The translations under genes and the position numbers were made by a program. From Basidiobolus meristosporus CBS 931.73 (taxonomy: Eukaryota > Basidiobolomycota > Basidiobolomycetes > Basidiobolales > Basidiobolaceae): DNA of 36,487 nucleotides. The stretch's first letter is position 1; each line of letters opens with the position of its first letter. The notes under the pieces are model-generated. The model was not told where the DNA came from, searched no databases, and saw nothing but the letters and a program-made list of their open reading frames with translations. The DNA is taken from contig MCFE01000784.1 of the NCBI GenBank assembly GCA_002104905.1, positions 1 to 36,487 of the forward strand, read 5' to 3'. Of the stretch, positions 1 through 8,640 are shown one piece after another.

Positions 1-195
1 ATTCTGGAACAATGATATCATGGAGACTCTTGTGCTCAGAAATACCATGGTCCCACCTGCAGGGAAGTCCAGAACCACCCCACAAAAGGAATTATTCCTG
101 GGCCATCAGCAGAAAAAAAAAGAAGAAAAAATGGAAATTACTACTACCACAAACTGGGGTACTTCCCAAATGGGGCCAAAACCTACGTAGGCCAT

Positions 196-620
196 ATTTG
201 GACTATCTGGCAATGAAGATATGCTCTATGGAGCCTCTTGTACAAAGTTCTCAAGCCAGAAATCCCAGAAGAGCCTTGAAACTTCAACAGGATCTGTCAG
301 ATATTGTAGTATATATTGGAACAGATTATTTAATGCAGAAGTCTTGATGTCTGCTGTCTATGGAGCTGAAAGAAAAGGTGTAAGGATCAACCCAGATGGT
401 TTTTATAGATTCTACAGACACTGAGAAGATCAGTTAGCCTTCCAAACCAACATCAAGGTTGAAAATAACTGTCAGGAGAATAAGGATAATTGATGCCCTT
501 GTTAAGGAGAATCTCACATCTGAAAGAGTGCCAGTCTCTATTCTACAAGTATATTCTGATAAGACAAAAGCAGCTGTATCAATCCAAATCAGTGAAGCAC
601 TCTGAGAATAGCTACCAAAC
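196..620 (+). pseudogene. Probable dUTPase-like relic (element Z)
   Basis: Inferred from patchy motif matches in shifting frames. One piece (about 380-460) reads INPDGFYRFYRH, a stop, then EDQLAFQTNIKVEN. This can be laid over the dUTPase stretch that has a Pro-x-Gly-x-Tyr turn followed by the RSxLAxKxxI motif. A second piece (about 486-600) reads IIDALVKENL...VPVSILQVYSDKT, comparable to the GVIDxDYxGxVxVxLFNHS motif. dUTPase (dUTP to dUMP plus pyrophosphate) is an accessory domain in some retroelements. The catalytic Asp of the GVID motif seems kept, but at least two frameshifts and a stop destroy the frame. Chance resemblance is possible; the better copy at 23811-24130 makes the call more believable. 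Confidence 0.33.
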
Positions 621-1419
621 AACCTATGGTGTTGTCTAATACAAAATGGGTAAATCAAGAAGCAAATAGACTTTGAATCTACCGCAAATGAAGTAATCAG
701 TCCTAAAAAAGTTATTGCAACTTAAGGAAGACAAAGATGACCATTCTAGATCATTTTTGTGGATCTGAAGCACTAAACAGACGTGGTTCAAATGGGAGCA
801 GGCCATCCTAGCTCAGAGCTGAGCAAAAACCTTTTTTTTGGCAATGTTTGTATTTGCTGCTGTACCAGGAAATGAGGATAATACAAATCAGGTGTAAATG
901 ACAAAACCTTAACTTGGCCCAATATAGGTTATTTCTTTTACCTCATATGGAGTCTATATGACGGAAGTAACTGTCCCTGAGCCTAATATGGACACACAGC
1001 AAAGTTGTCTAAATGGATTACACTGTTGGCTGGAAATAAGAAAACTCTAGATCTGCTGTAAATGACAAATTCTTAACTTGACCGCAAGTGGGTCAATTTT
1101 GCTCATATACAAAGCATTAGATAGCCCAGAGGCTATATATCATTATTACAATCTATCAATTAGACTCAGCTCATTTTTCAAGTCCATACAACTGATCAAA
1201 GTTGATGATTAGTATTATGATCAGATCATTCCAATTTTTTAGGCATACTACCAAGTAGATATGCACATTGAATTCCAAGTTACTTGTTCAATTAAGTTCA
1301 ACACAGATGCATATACTGCTGGATAATAAATTAGTCTAGTATGCAACACAGTTAAGTCTTATTGCCTAGTACAGATTTCACACTCTCAATATGTATTTAC
1401 TACTTAAGAATATTTTGTT

Positions 1420-1428
1420 GAGTGGGAG
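1420..1428 (+). promoter_or_regulatory. Polypurine tract of element Z
   Basis: TGAGTGGGAG lies directly before the LTR start TGTTG. The same purine-rich motif precedes the family A LTRs at 10459, 13852 and 24989, which identifies it as the plus-strand priming site and marks the following LTR as a 3' LTR. Confidence 0.75.
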
Positions 1429-1777
1429 TGTTGTAATTATTGAGTTGTCACCTATATATTCTTGCTAGCTTAGTCACATAGATCTTATACTTTGATTAGC
1501 ATTCTGTCCTGACCAGATTTCTTGTTGGGGTTTACCTAGAATATTTTCACCAAATTGTCAGGTACCCAGATTATTATTTTTCTCAAAGTTGTCCAAAAAC
1601 CCCCAAACTTTGCTCACATATTCTTGGGACCTTCTTTAACAAACTCTACATGTTTGTTTTCTCTACTCTATCAATAGTATAAATACCATACTTTTGATCA
1701 ATAAATCTACAAGTTAATAACATGTAAATCCTCTGGTTCTCCACATCACTTCCAATACTCCTCTGAATATTGCAACA
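1429..1777 (+). repeat. Family A LTR, 3' LTR of element Z
   Basis: A 349-bp LTR bounded by TGTTG...CAACA. It contains TATAAATA at 1678-1685 and AATAAA just downstream, the expected U3 promoter and polyadenylation signals. It aligns along its length with the LTRs at 1957-2286, 10459-10790 and 13852-14199, and is closest to the last because both contain an extra segment after the 'gaatattttcacc' stretch. A polypurine tract sits just upstream and no primer-binding site follows, so it is a 3' LTR. It abuts a copia protease fragment at 1778. Confidence 0.85.
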
Positions 1778-1956
1778 AATAGAACACTTAATACAGTGGG
1801 AGAAGGAACTATCCAAGGAAACCTTAGAAGCAGTGAAGTAAGCCATACACTGACCTTTAAAGAAGTACTCTATGTACCAGAAATAGCCAAGAACCTATTG
1901 CCTGTAAGCAAGGCCACAGCAGAAGGACTCAGTTTCAGCTTTGTCAATTCTGGATG
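1778..1956 (+). pseudogene. Copia A0 protease-end fragment, left half
   Basis: This piece of copia pol encodes GEGTIQGNL, then FKEVLYVPEIAKNLLPVSKA, the conserved stretch between the aspartic protease and the GAG-pre-integrase domain of Ty1/copia polyproteins. The nucleotide sequence matches A1 on both sides of its gypsy insertion (3250-3312 and 7691-7732). It is interrupted at 1956 by A1; A0 resumes at 10796 after the duplicated GGATG. At its left edge it joins the LTR of element Z directly, so A0's gag and most of the protease are missing or lie left of the window. Confidence 0.8.
1952..1956. repeat. Target site duplication of A1, left copy
   Basis: GGATG immediately before the A1 5' LTR; the same five bases follow the A1 3' LTR at 10791-10795. 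Five bases is the usual copia duplication length, and the A0 sequence is continuous across the two copies. Confidence 0.85.
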
Positions 1957-2286
1957 TGTTGTGAAATTAGTGATTCCACCTAAATATTCTCCTAATTTAG
2001 TCACTTAAGTCATTACCTTCAAATCCTAGAGAATACTGACCAAACTCCTTGTTGGGATTTACTTAGAATATTTACCCAGAACATGAAAATTAGATAAGTG
2101 GTCCTAACAGCCCCAAACTTTACACACATGTTCTTGCAACCTTCCTTAACCTATTCTATGTGCTTGTAAATAAAGACCGGGTAAAAATATAATTACTACT
2201 TATAGATTCAACAAATCATTAAGTGAAAACCACATAATCTACATATCCTCCCAGTCACTTCCAATATCTCCATGACTCTTACAACA
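1957..2286 (+). repeat. 5' LTR of copia A1
   Basis: A 330-bp LTR beginning TGTTGTGAAATTAG and ending CTCTTACAACA. It aligns end to end with 10459-10790, and a primer-binding site follows at once, which fixes it as the 5' LTR. Confidence 0.88.
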
Positions 2287-2298
2287 GGTTATGAGCCC
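2287..2298 (+). promoter_or_regulatory. Primer-binding site, half-tRNA iMet type
   Basis: GGTTATGAGCCC begins directly after the LTR's terminal ACAACA. It is the exact reverse complement of GGGCTCATAACC, the anticodon stem-loop of initiator tRNA-Met in Saccharomyces and Schizosaccharomyces. It does not match a tRNA 3' end (no TGG start). Drosophila copia and yeast Ty5 are known to prime from such an internal half-tRNA fragment. The ATG in the middle is also the apparent gag start. Confidence 0.8.
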
Positions 2299-3105
2299 CG
2301 AGCTATCACTCTCTGCAGTGTCTACTACTGCTATTACTGGAATTTTTCCCTCTGCTGAAAAGTAGAATAGATCTAACTACTTAGTGTGGAAGGTGAAGAT
2401 GAAGATACTACTACAAGAAAGAGGCCTTTGGGATACTGTCATGGGAGAAGAATGCCCTCCTAACAATATGGGAGAGAAAGCAATGAAGTACTAGAAGAAA
2501 GAACAAAGAGCCTTTAAGTGCATTTGCCTTAATGTTAAAGGCAAATTGCTAATTCAATCCTCAAGAGCAAAACAGCAAAGATACAGTAGAGAATGCCTGG
2601 AAGGCATTAGAAGACACCCACCAGTCATGTTCAGCTGCTAAGAAGATGTATCTGGGACAAAAATTCCTTACTACAAAGCTGCAGCCAGGACAAGAAATGA
2701 AAAATCTGATTAACAAAATTACCATGCTGGTAGATGAAATGGAATCTGTGGGTGTACCAACTACTGATGAGGATGTGATAGTTACCATCCAGAATAGCCT
2801 GACAGGCAAGTCTCAGAGCCTTGTATGAGCCCAAGAGTCCAGAACTGAAGATTTGACCTTGAACTACGTATATGGAAGGCTCCTGGATGAAGAATTAAGA
2901 AAATTAAGCACAAATAAGAAGAAAGAAGAAAATGCTGTAATAAGCAATGATAACCAACAAAGGAGGTACCCAAGACCCTACAAAGGCAACTGCAATCTGA
3001 TTTGTAATTACTGTAAAAGGAAAGGACACATGTCAGACCGGTGTCTCAAAAAGAGAGATAATCAGCAAAAGAAGCCTGAATATGGAAATGCTGCAACAAC
3101 TGAAG
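2291..3105 (+). pseudogene. gag: Copia A1 gag
   Basis: Capsid/nucleocapsid protein of A1. The frame opens at the ATG inside the primer-binding site (MSPELSLSAV...) and runs into NYLVWKVKMKILLQERGLWD, typical of copia Gag N-termini, with stops at 2363-2365 and 2492-2494. A shift of frame near 2562 leads to the UBN2-like core (SAAKKMYLGQKFLTTKLQPG, then ITMLVDEMESVGV and DEDVIVTIQNSL). A TGA at 2826-2828 interrupts before the basic C-terminal part with one zinc knuckle, C-x2-C-x4-H-x4-C (CNYCKRKGHMSDRC, about 3003-3044), which binds the element RNA. Protease follows without a gap. At least three stops and one frameshift make it non-functional. Confidence 0.85.
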
Positions 3106-3312
3106 ATAGACTATTCATATCTGCACTGAATATGACCACAAACAAGAGTTCTCAGATATACTATATTGACTCTGGAGCATCTCAACACTTTAAACACCAA
3201 AAGAACTTTTTACATAACATCAAGAAATTCTAATTAAGAAGGTTTTCATGGGTGAAAATAGAACACTTCATGCAGTGGGAGAAGGAACTGTCCAAGTAAA
3301 CCTAAGAGGCAC
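3106..3312 (+). pseudogene. Copia A1 aspartic protease, interrupted by G1
   Basis: The retropepsin active-site motif is visible as YYIDSGASQHF (about 3159-3191; D-S-G, as usual in copia). After a stop at 3231-3233 and a frame change comes MGENRTLHAVGEGTVQVNLRG, the copia sequence after the protease core. The protease matures Gag-Pol. The reading frame is cut at 3312 by gypsy element G1 and resumes, after about 73 lost bases relative to A0, at 7691. Confidence 0.8.
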
Positions 3313-3404
3313 TGTTGACAATTCTAAGATTCTGCACTTAGTTGTCACTTAGGTTCCGTGAACTCATTCAAGAGTTTTATTACACTTTTCTCTTGGATAT
3401 AACA
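3313..3404 (+). repeat. 5' LTR of G1 (92 bp)
   Basis: TGTTGACAATTCTAAGATTC... to GGATATAACA. It differs from the copy at 7599-7690 at about seven of 92 positions. Unusually short for a gypsy LTR. No convincing tRNA-complementary primer site follows; a T-run does. Confidence 0.85.
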
Positions 3405-3445
3405 TTTTTTTTGTTGAATTCCATCACATTCAACTGCATTACAAT

Positions 3446-3987
3446 ATGTCCTCAGCAGCAAGCAATCCAAATCTTTCCATGTTGGAAGAAGTCTGCAGAA
3501 ATCAGGAAGAACTAACTGAACAGCTTGAAAACATCATGCATGAAAGAAAAACCTTGATGCTTGAGCACTCAGAGCTTGCCCAGACAAGATCTGACAATCA
3601 TCTTAGAGATGAACTTCTTGAAATTATTTCCAGTTACCAAGATGAAATTGCAATTATAAAAGAAGCCCTGGAGAATGTTGCCATTGTAATTGACAGCATT
3701 GAAAATCCATCAAGCCTTGCTCTGCATTAGCCACCAACAAGTCATGCCTTTGGATCCTTCAGATCTACATCACCCTCTAGACCTACCCCAGTGGTTGTCC
3801 CAAGAACCTTGCCTCGTTATGCTGAAGGAGCCAATGCCATAAAGAATCCTACTGAGTTTCTCTACAAGTTTATTCATGTCTTAGCTGCACACCAGCTAGA
3901 CCCTGGCACCAATTGGGCTAGACTTCTGCCTCTCTGTCTCACCATGCAAGATGCCAACTGGGTTGAGTACATAATAGTCAGTATTAG
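3446..3987 (+). pseudogene. gag: Gypsy G1 gag, N-terminal part
   Basis: An open frame from 3446 encodes about 94 residues of acidic, probably coiled-coil sequence (EEVCRNQEELTEQLENIMHE and after), ends at a TAG at 3728-3730, and then reads on through a Ser/Pro/Thr linker to FLYKFIHVLAAHQLDPG and LLPLCLTMQDANWVEY, which resembles fungal gypsy Gag capsid sequence. The C-terminal capsid and any zinc knuckle are missing: at about 3988 the sequence switches to a copia-B LTR fragment. The start was chosen as the first ATG after the LTR (MSSAASNPNL). Confidence 0.7.
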
Positions 3988-4152
3988 TGCTAATTTGATC
4001 CTGACTATAGGGGAATAATCATAAGATCATAGATCCAAAGAAAGTGACAAAGTTAGAGCTGTAAGTTAGTCCCACAGTGTCCAAGACTAGTCAAGAATTG
4101 TTGAGTAAATGTTTAGCTGCTGAATGATACCAAATAGTCCAATATTTCAACA
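3988..4152 (-). repeat. Copia-B LTR fragment inside G1 gag
   Basis: About 165 bases (TAGTGCTAATTTGATCCTGA to CAATATTTCAACA) match 33330-33495, the end of the copia-B 3' LTR. In element terms this is the first 165 bases of the LTR in minus orientation. The rest of the LTR is absent, and gypsy sequence resumes directly at 4153. Confidence 0.85.
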
Positions 4153-4780
4153 CATTCAACCAATGATATGACAGGGTATGAGGAAGCATATGAAGAACTT
4201 CCAGTTCAAGATTATCACAACCTTGTTGAGATTCTGGCTAAAATTGCAACTGTTCAAGAAAAGAAGCAACCAATTGCACAGCTATAAGCTATAGAGGTGC
4301 CACTCAAACTCAATGACCAATCTTACATAGCACTACTGGATACTGGATCATCCAACTCTATTGTATCACCCAATGTAATCAAAGAGCTCAAATAGGCAAT
4401 AGAAAAGCAACCAGAAAAATCATACTTGCGGCTAAGGACTTCTCAGCCCCAAGAATTGGTATAACCAACCCAATCAGCATACCCTGTGATTCAATAAATA
4501 TAATCCATCAGATGGAAGTTATTGACATTGCAGATGAACCTCAGGTAGTCATTGGTCTAGACACCTTCACTAAGCTTGGCTTTCACATAGGTGGACTACC
4601 ATTTTCATATTTTGGAATCACTAAGTCTCAGCTACCCAGAATGGATTGGATTCCAAAGATTTTCTCTCCCCATCCAGAAGCAGAGGAGTCAACCCCAACT
4701 TTTCAAGCATATTTTCAATCAATCAAATTGGAAATCAGCCAGCCATAGAAAGAAACCAAACCATTCCCAGGAATAGCTTC
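4153..4780 (+). pseudogene. Gypsy G1 gag end and aspartic protease
   Basis: After the LTR fragment the sequence encodes YEEAYEELPVQDYHNL, then a retropepsin: VPLKLNDQSYIALLDTGSSN (active-site D-T-G at about 4339-4347) followed by SIVSPNVIKEL. The second half, QVVIGLDTFTKLGFHIGGLP (about 4545-4605), matches the conserved strand and helix at the end of gypsy proteases. Several stops (for example at about 4285 and 4393) and shifts interrupt it. Its role would be Gag-Pol maturation. Confidence 0.78.
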
Positions 4781-4899
4781 TGCTCTATTCCAGAATCCAT
4801 TGTTACACTAGAAACCCCACCTGGTGAGTCAACATGGAGGAGGCAATACCCAATTCTGCATTCTTGTCAACACTTGGTTGATGAAATAGTCCAGAAGTA

Positions 4900-5650
4900 G
4901 GGTCAACAATGGAATTATCAATCAAGCCCCTGCCGACACAACATTCAACAGCCCTTTGATGCTTACACCTAAGAAAGATGCCAATGGAAATCTAACTATG
5001 AAGTGACCCTGTTTGGACCCTAGACCTCCAAATAAGCTTCTCCAAGATGATATAGTTCCAATTCCAAGAATCCAGGATTCCTTTTCCTCACTCTTGGGTG
5101 CAAAAGTATTCTCCAAAATGGACTTGAAGGATGCATATCACTAATTCCAGATCCATCCAGATCATCAGCATAAGAGTGCCTTTACTTGGAATAATATGCA
5201 ATGGATGTTTCAGGGAGCTCCCTTTGGCCTAAAGACACTGGCCAGCAAGTTCCAGAGAGTCAATACTACAATACTCATGAATGCACCATACACCTTAGTA
5301 TTGGTTGATGATGTTATCATATTTTCCACAAACCAAGATAATCATGCAACCCATGTCACTGATATAATCAATAGACTGACAACTGCTGGACTGATGCTTA
5401 ATGCAGAAAAGTGCAGCTTTGCCGGCCTCAAAATCAATCTACTTGGATTCATTGTCACACCAGATGGCCACCAGCTTGATCCTTGCAAACTGGTCAATAT
5501 TCCTGAATGGCCAAAACCCACTAGTGCTAAGCAACTCCAACATTATCTTGGAGTATTCAACTATTTCAGGGAACACATTCCTCTCATATCCTCATTGAGT
5601 GCCCCTTTGGATGCATTATGCCATAGTCCTGATCTTCCCTTAGCCTAGAA
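4900..5650 (+). pseudogene. Gypsy G1 reverse transcriptase
   Basis: RT domain with its blocks in order: NSPLMLTPKKDANGNL (about 4943-4993), the KVFSKMDLKDAYH catalytic Asp block (about 5098-5141), MFQGAPFGLKTLASKFQ (about 5205-5255), LVDDVIIFS with both catalytic aspartates (VDD at 5304-5312), LNAEKCSFAGLKINLLGFIV and the thumb (PTSAKQLQHYLGVFNYFREH). The longest open part is 5196-5648. A TAA at 5142-5144 replaces the usual Gln of DAYHQF, and further stops lie upstream, so it is dead although the active site is kept. Confidence 0.9.
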
Positions 5651-6190
5651 CAAGGTTCATTACCAAGCATTTGAGTCACTCTGCTAATTACTCCCACAAG
5701 CACCCACCCTATCCTACCCAGTCTTTACTAAAACCTTTGTTGTTGCTAAAGATGCATCTGATGTTGGGTTACGGGCTGTCTTTTACCAGGATGAAGACCA
5801 AAATCCACCTCACTGGATCTCTTTTCAAGCCAGATCCCTACAATCTGCTGAGAGAAGATACTCTGCCACCAAGAAGGAGCTACTTGCCATAGTCTTTGCC
5901 TTGAAGAAGTTTCATCAGTACTTATGGGGTAGCCTTTGACTTTGTACACAGACTGCCAAGCCCTTGTCTATATCCATACTCAAAAGACTCTGCCTCAAAT
6001 GCTTACCAACTGGCTCAATACTCTACTTGATTATAAATATACAGTTATTCATTGACCTGCAATCCTCAACATCCTGCCTGACCACCTTTCAAGACCTTTC
6101 CCAACCTCACTTTGGGAGGGACATGTGAATACTGACATAATCAATAAGCTCACTACAGCTTCCAAAATAATTCCTCAACTGGATTCAGCT
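5651..6190 (+). pseudogene. Gypsy G1 RNase H
   Basis: RNase H of the Ty3/gypsy type: FVVAKDASDVGLRAVFYQDE (first Asp block, about 5737-5797), ISFQARSLQSAERRYSATKK (the Glu block, about 5818-5877), then ELLAIVFALKKFHQYLWG. The later part (third acidic residue and connection domain, 5930-6190) is broken by frameshifts and is hard to follow. The domain removes RNA from the RNA:DNA hybrid during reverse transcription. Confidence 0.82.
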
Positions 6191-7060
6191 ACTTGGAAAA
6201 TCTCACGTGCCAATGAAAGAAAAATATTCATACAGAGGAGTCATTAACTTGGCCACTTTGGAGCTGACACACTTATGAAGAAGCTACACTCTGATGGATA
6301 TCACTGGCCAAATATCAAAGCTGACTGCCTAGCATTTGTCAAGTCTTGCAGAAAATGTCAGCTTTACAATATCAGCTGGCATGGATCTCACCCTTGGAAT
6401 CCCATCCATGTAATCCTTCCTATGGATCATATTGCAGTTGATCTAGCTGGAACTTTCACCACTAGTGATGATGGTTATCACTACCTCTTTGTAACTGTGG
6501 ATGTATGAATACATTTTGTCTTCCTCAAAGCTATCACAGACAAGTATGCTGCCTCTTTTGCACAAGCACTATATAAGCTCTTCTGCCTTTTTGGATTCCC
6601 TAAGGCCATTCAATCAGACAATGGAGCAGAATTTGTAAATCATCTGATCAAAGCCCTCTGCCAGAATAGTGCCATTGATCACTGTCTGATCACTCCATAT
6701 CATCCAAAAGCTAATGGACTTGCTGAAAGACATGTTCAGACCTCAGTGAACAACATCAGGAAATCTATTAAAGGTATCAAGATGAATAGGGACAAGTACA
6801 TTCCCACTGTACAGTATGCTATCAACACCAAAATTGCCGCTTTACATGGATCAACATTGTTTTCTTTCATGTTTGAAGGAATAGACATCCACTTTGGGGA
6901 CTACCAGAATACAGAGCTAGCTAGTTTGAATACGGACAAGCTAAAGAACCGGCTTGAGTGCCTTACAAACATTGTCTAAGCTGCTATCAGTGCAAGAAGT
7001 AAGGCCACACAGCAAAAGATGACTTAGACATACGCCTCAAGACACAGGAACAGCAGCTTT
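6191..7060 (+). pseudogene. Gypsy G1 integrase
   Basis: Zinc-binding HHCC domain: H...LGHFGADTLMKKLH, then SCRKCQL (Cys pair about 6346-6357). Catalytic core: HIAVDLAGTF (first Asp, about 6431), IQSDNGAEF (second Asp, about 6615), GLAERHVQ (Glu, about 6725). So D, D and E are all still encoded, followed by YAINTKIAALHGSTLF. Stops fall after VTVDV (6506-6508) and at other points, and the frame shifts between blocks. The protein inserts the cDNA into host chromatin. Confidence 0.88.
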
Positions 7061-7410
7061 CCAGATGGGACATATGTCATGACACTGGATCCAATCCAAC
7101 AATCTAAACTGACCCCAAATATGAAGGCCCATTCAAAGTAGTTAGCATTACAACAGGAGGATCTTATGTACTTTAGGAAAATACTGGAGCACTGCTTCCC
7201 AAAAACTTTCCACCTTTTTCACTCAAACTTATATCTCAAGACCCAGTTACTTCTGAATCCTGTGAAGCTGAAGCTATTGTTGACCATGATGGAGAAGAAC
7301 CAAATTGCCTTTATTTAGTCTAGTGGAAAGGTTATGATGCCAAACCAACATCTGGGAACCTTACACCAACTTTGATGATGTTGCCATCAATGATCAGTAT
7401 TGGAGCTGCA
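7061..7410 (+). pseudogene. Gypsy G1 integrase tail with chromodomain
   Basis: C-terminal to the core come GPFKVVSITTGGSYVL (an integrase GPY/F-like block, about 7123-7173) and a chromodomain: EAEAIVDHDGEEPNCLYLV, a TAG where Gln or Lys is usual, WKGYDAK, then after a one-base shift TNIWEPYTNFDDVAINDQYW (about 7265-7407). Chromodomains direct chromovirus insertion to heterochromatin marks. Both aromatic positions in WKGY and WEPY are kept. Broken by the stop and the shift. Confidence 0.8.
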
Positions 7411-7598
7411 GGGGACCCAACAAAATTAAGAATTCTACAAATCCATTCTAGTTTCTACCCAAGCTTAGCATATCTGGCACTCTCAAGAACACCAAGCCTA
7501 GCCTGCAAAGCAAACCTAATCTGTTGCCTTTATAGCCCAACTCAGTTATATATAAGACCAATATTAGACTAGAACCTCTCAGCTAATATTTCTGTCAC

Positions 7599-7690
7599 TG
7601 TTGACAATTCTAAGATTCTGCACTTAGTTATCACTTAGGGTCATTTAACTCATTCAAGAGTTTTATTACACTTTTCTCTTGGATTCAACA
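7599..7690 (+). repeat. 3' LTR of G1 (92 bp)
   Basis: TGTTGACAATTC... to GGATTCAACA; partner of 3313-3404. Copia A1 sequence (CAAGGTTACAGCAGAAGG) resumes immediately after. Confidence 0.87.
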
Positions 7691-8640
7691 CAAGGTTACA
7701 GCAGAAGGACTCAGTTTCAGCTTTGAAATTCTGGATGCAAGATCACTGGTCAAAATGATGCCCATATTGCTTTGGGTATCAGAGATTGGAATCTATACAA
7801 GTTGACTTATATTCCATCATGTTTGGAAGCCAATATATGTAACTTATATGATGAAACACCAAGGCTTTAGCACAGGAGATTTAGGCACATCAATTTTGAT
7901 TATTTGTGCAAAATGATCAAAGATCAGCTGATTTCTGGAGTAAAAATTGATCCCCCAGCTAATTTGGAGCACTGTGAAGCCTGCATATATGGGAAATAAG
8001 CCCAAAAACCATTCAAGAAACAATGGTGGAGAATATAACTCAATAATCTTCATCTACTTCTGCAAAACTCATGGGATAAAGCAAGAGACTACTATAACAT
8101 ACTCCCCACAGCAAAATGGAATAGCAGAGTGTGCCAACAGATCATTAATTGATATGGCAAGATTTGGGGTTCATGATCAAAAATTATCCTGAGATTTTTG
8201 GGCAGAATCTGCTAAGAATATTTGGGTGTACAGCATATGCTAAAGCAAAGAAGCTAATCAAGTCCAGGGATGTGTTGTGTGATGAAAATTCCAAATTTTC
8301 ACACAAAATGACATCAGATGATGACAAAAATCTGATCTCCAGTCCATCAGTTGTAAGGATTGAATCTGAGCAAAACAATGAGAACTTATCACTCCAGAGG
8401 ACTCTAAAGCCATGGTTCAGCCAGAATCAGTGCCCAGGAATATCCCACAACTAATCATTCCAGTATCAAATGCCCAGAGATCCAATTGGAGAAGAAATAG
8501 CCCAAGTTACTATATCAATGAGCATACAAACTTAGCCTATGCCTATCCAGTCCATATTGATGAGCCCCTGACTGTAAAAGTGGCCCTAAATAGCCCTCAG
8601 ACAAATTTAGGAGATCTGCAATGACTGAGGGATATCAGGC
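7691..8640 (+). pseudogene. Copia A1 GAG-pre-integrase and integrase remnant
   Basis: A1 pol continues after G1: TAEGLSFSF, then the GAG-pre-integrase block (FRHINFDYLCKMIKDQLISG and LEHCEACIYGK; zinc Cys pair about 7976-7987). The core is then internally deleted: the first Asp region is gone and sequence resumes at NNGGEYNSIIFIYFCKTHGI, then YSPQQNGIAECANRSLIDMA with the catalytic Glu (about 8101-8155). After a further deletion comes the tail AKKLIKSRDVLCDENSKF and a polar linker. Without its first catalytic Asp it could not function. The tail matches A0 at 10884-11250. Confidence 0.85.

Larger units (their letters stand above)
1..1428 (+). pseudogene. Decayed 3' interior of retroelement Z
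   Basis: No intact gene. The stretch ends in a polypurine tract and a 3' LTR (1429-1777), so it is the 3' interior of a retrotransposon whose 5' part is beyond the left edge. All frames are broken by stops; the longest open stretch (12-347) has an A-rich tract at about 112-130 that reads as a run of lysines. The segment around 195-230 matches 23750-23790 at the nucleotide level, and the last 150 bases resemble 24840-24988, so Z and the element ending at 25339 appear related. Only the dUTPase-like part (next entry) suggested a function; I see nothing recognisable in 620-1410. Confidence 0.5.
3313..7690 (+). mobile_element. Gypsy (chromovirus-type) element G1
   Basis: Ty3/gypsy element with gag, protease, RT, RNase H, integrase and a C-terminal chromodomain, in gypsy order (RT before integrase), between two 92-bp terminal repeats (3313-3404 and 7599-7690). 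It is inserted into the A1 protease region. I see no target duplication: the left flank ends in GGCAC and the right flank begins CAAGG, and about 73 bases of A1 are missing at the junction. A copia-B LTR fragment replaces part of gag. Every frame has stops or shifts, so the element is dead. Confidence 0.88.

Noticed and set aside
12-347. A 111-codon open frame with a lysine run
   Set aside because: The lysines come from an A-rich tract, no domain is recognisable, and the surrounding sequence is a decayed retroelement interior, so a real gene is unlikely.
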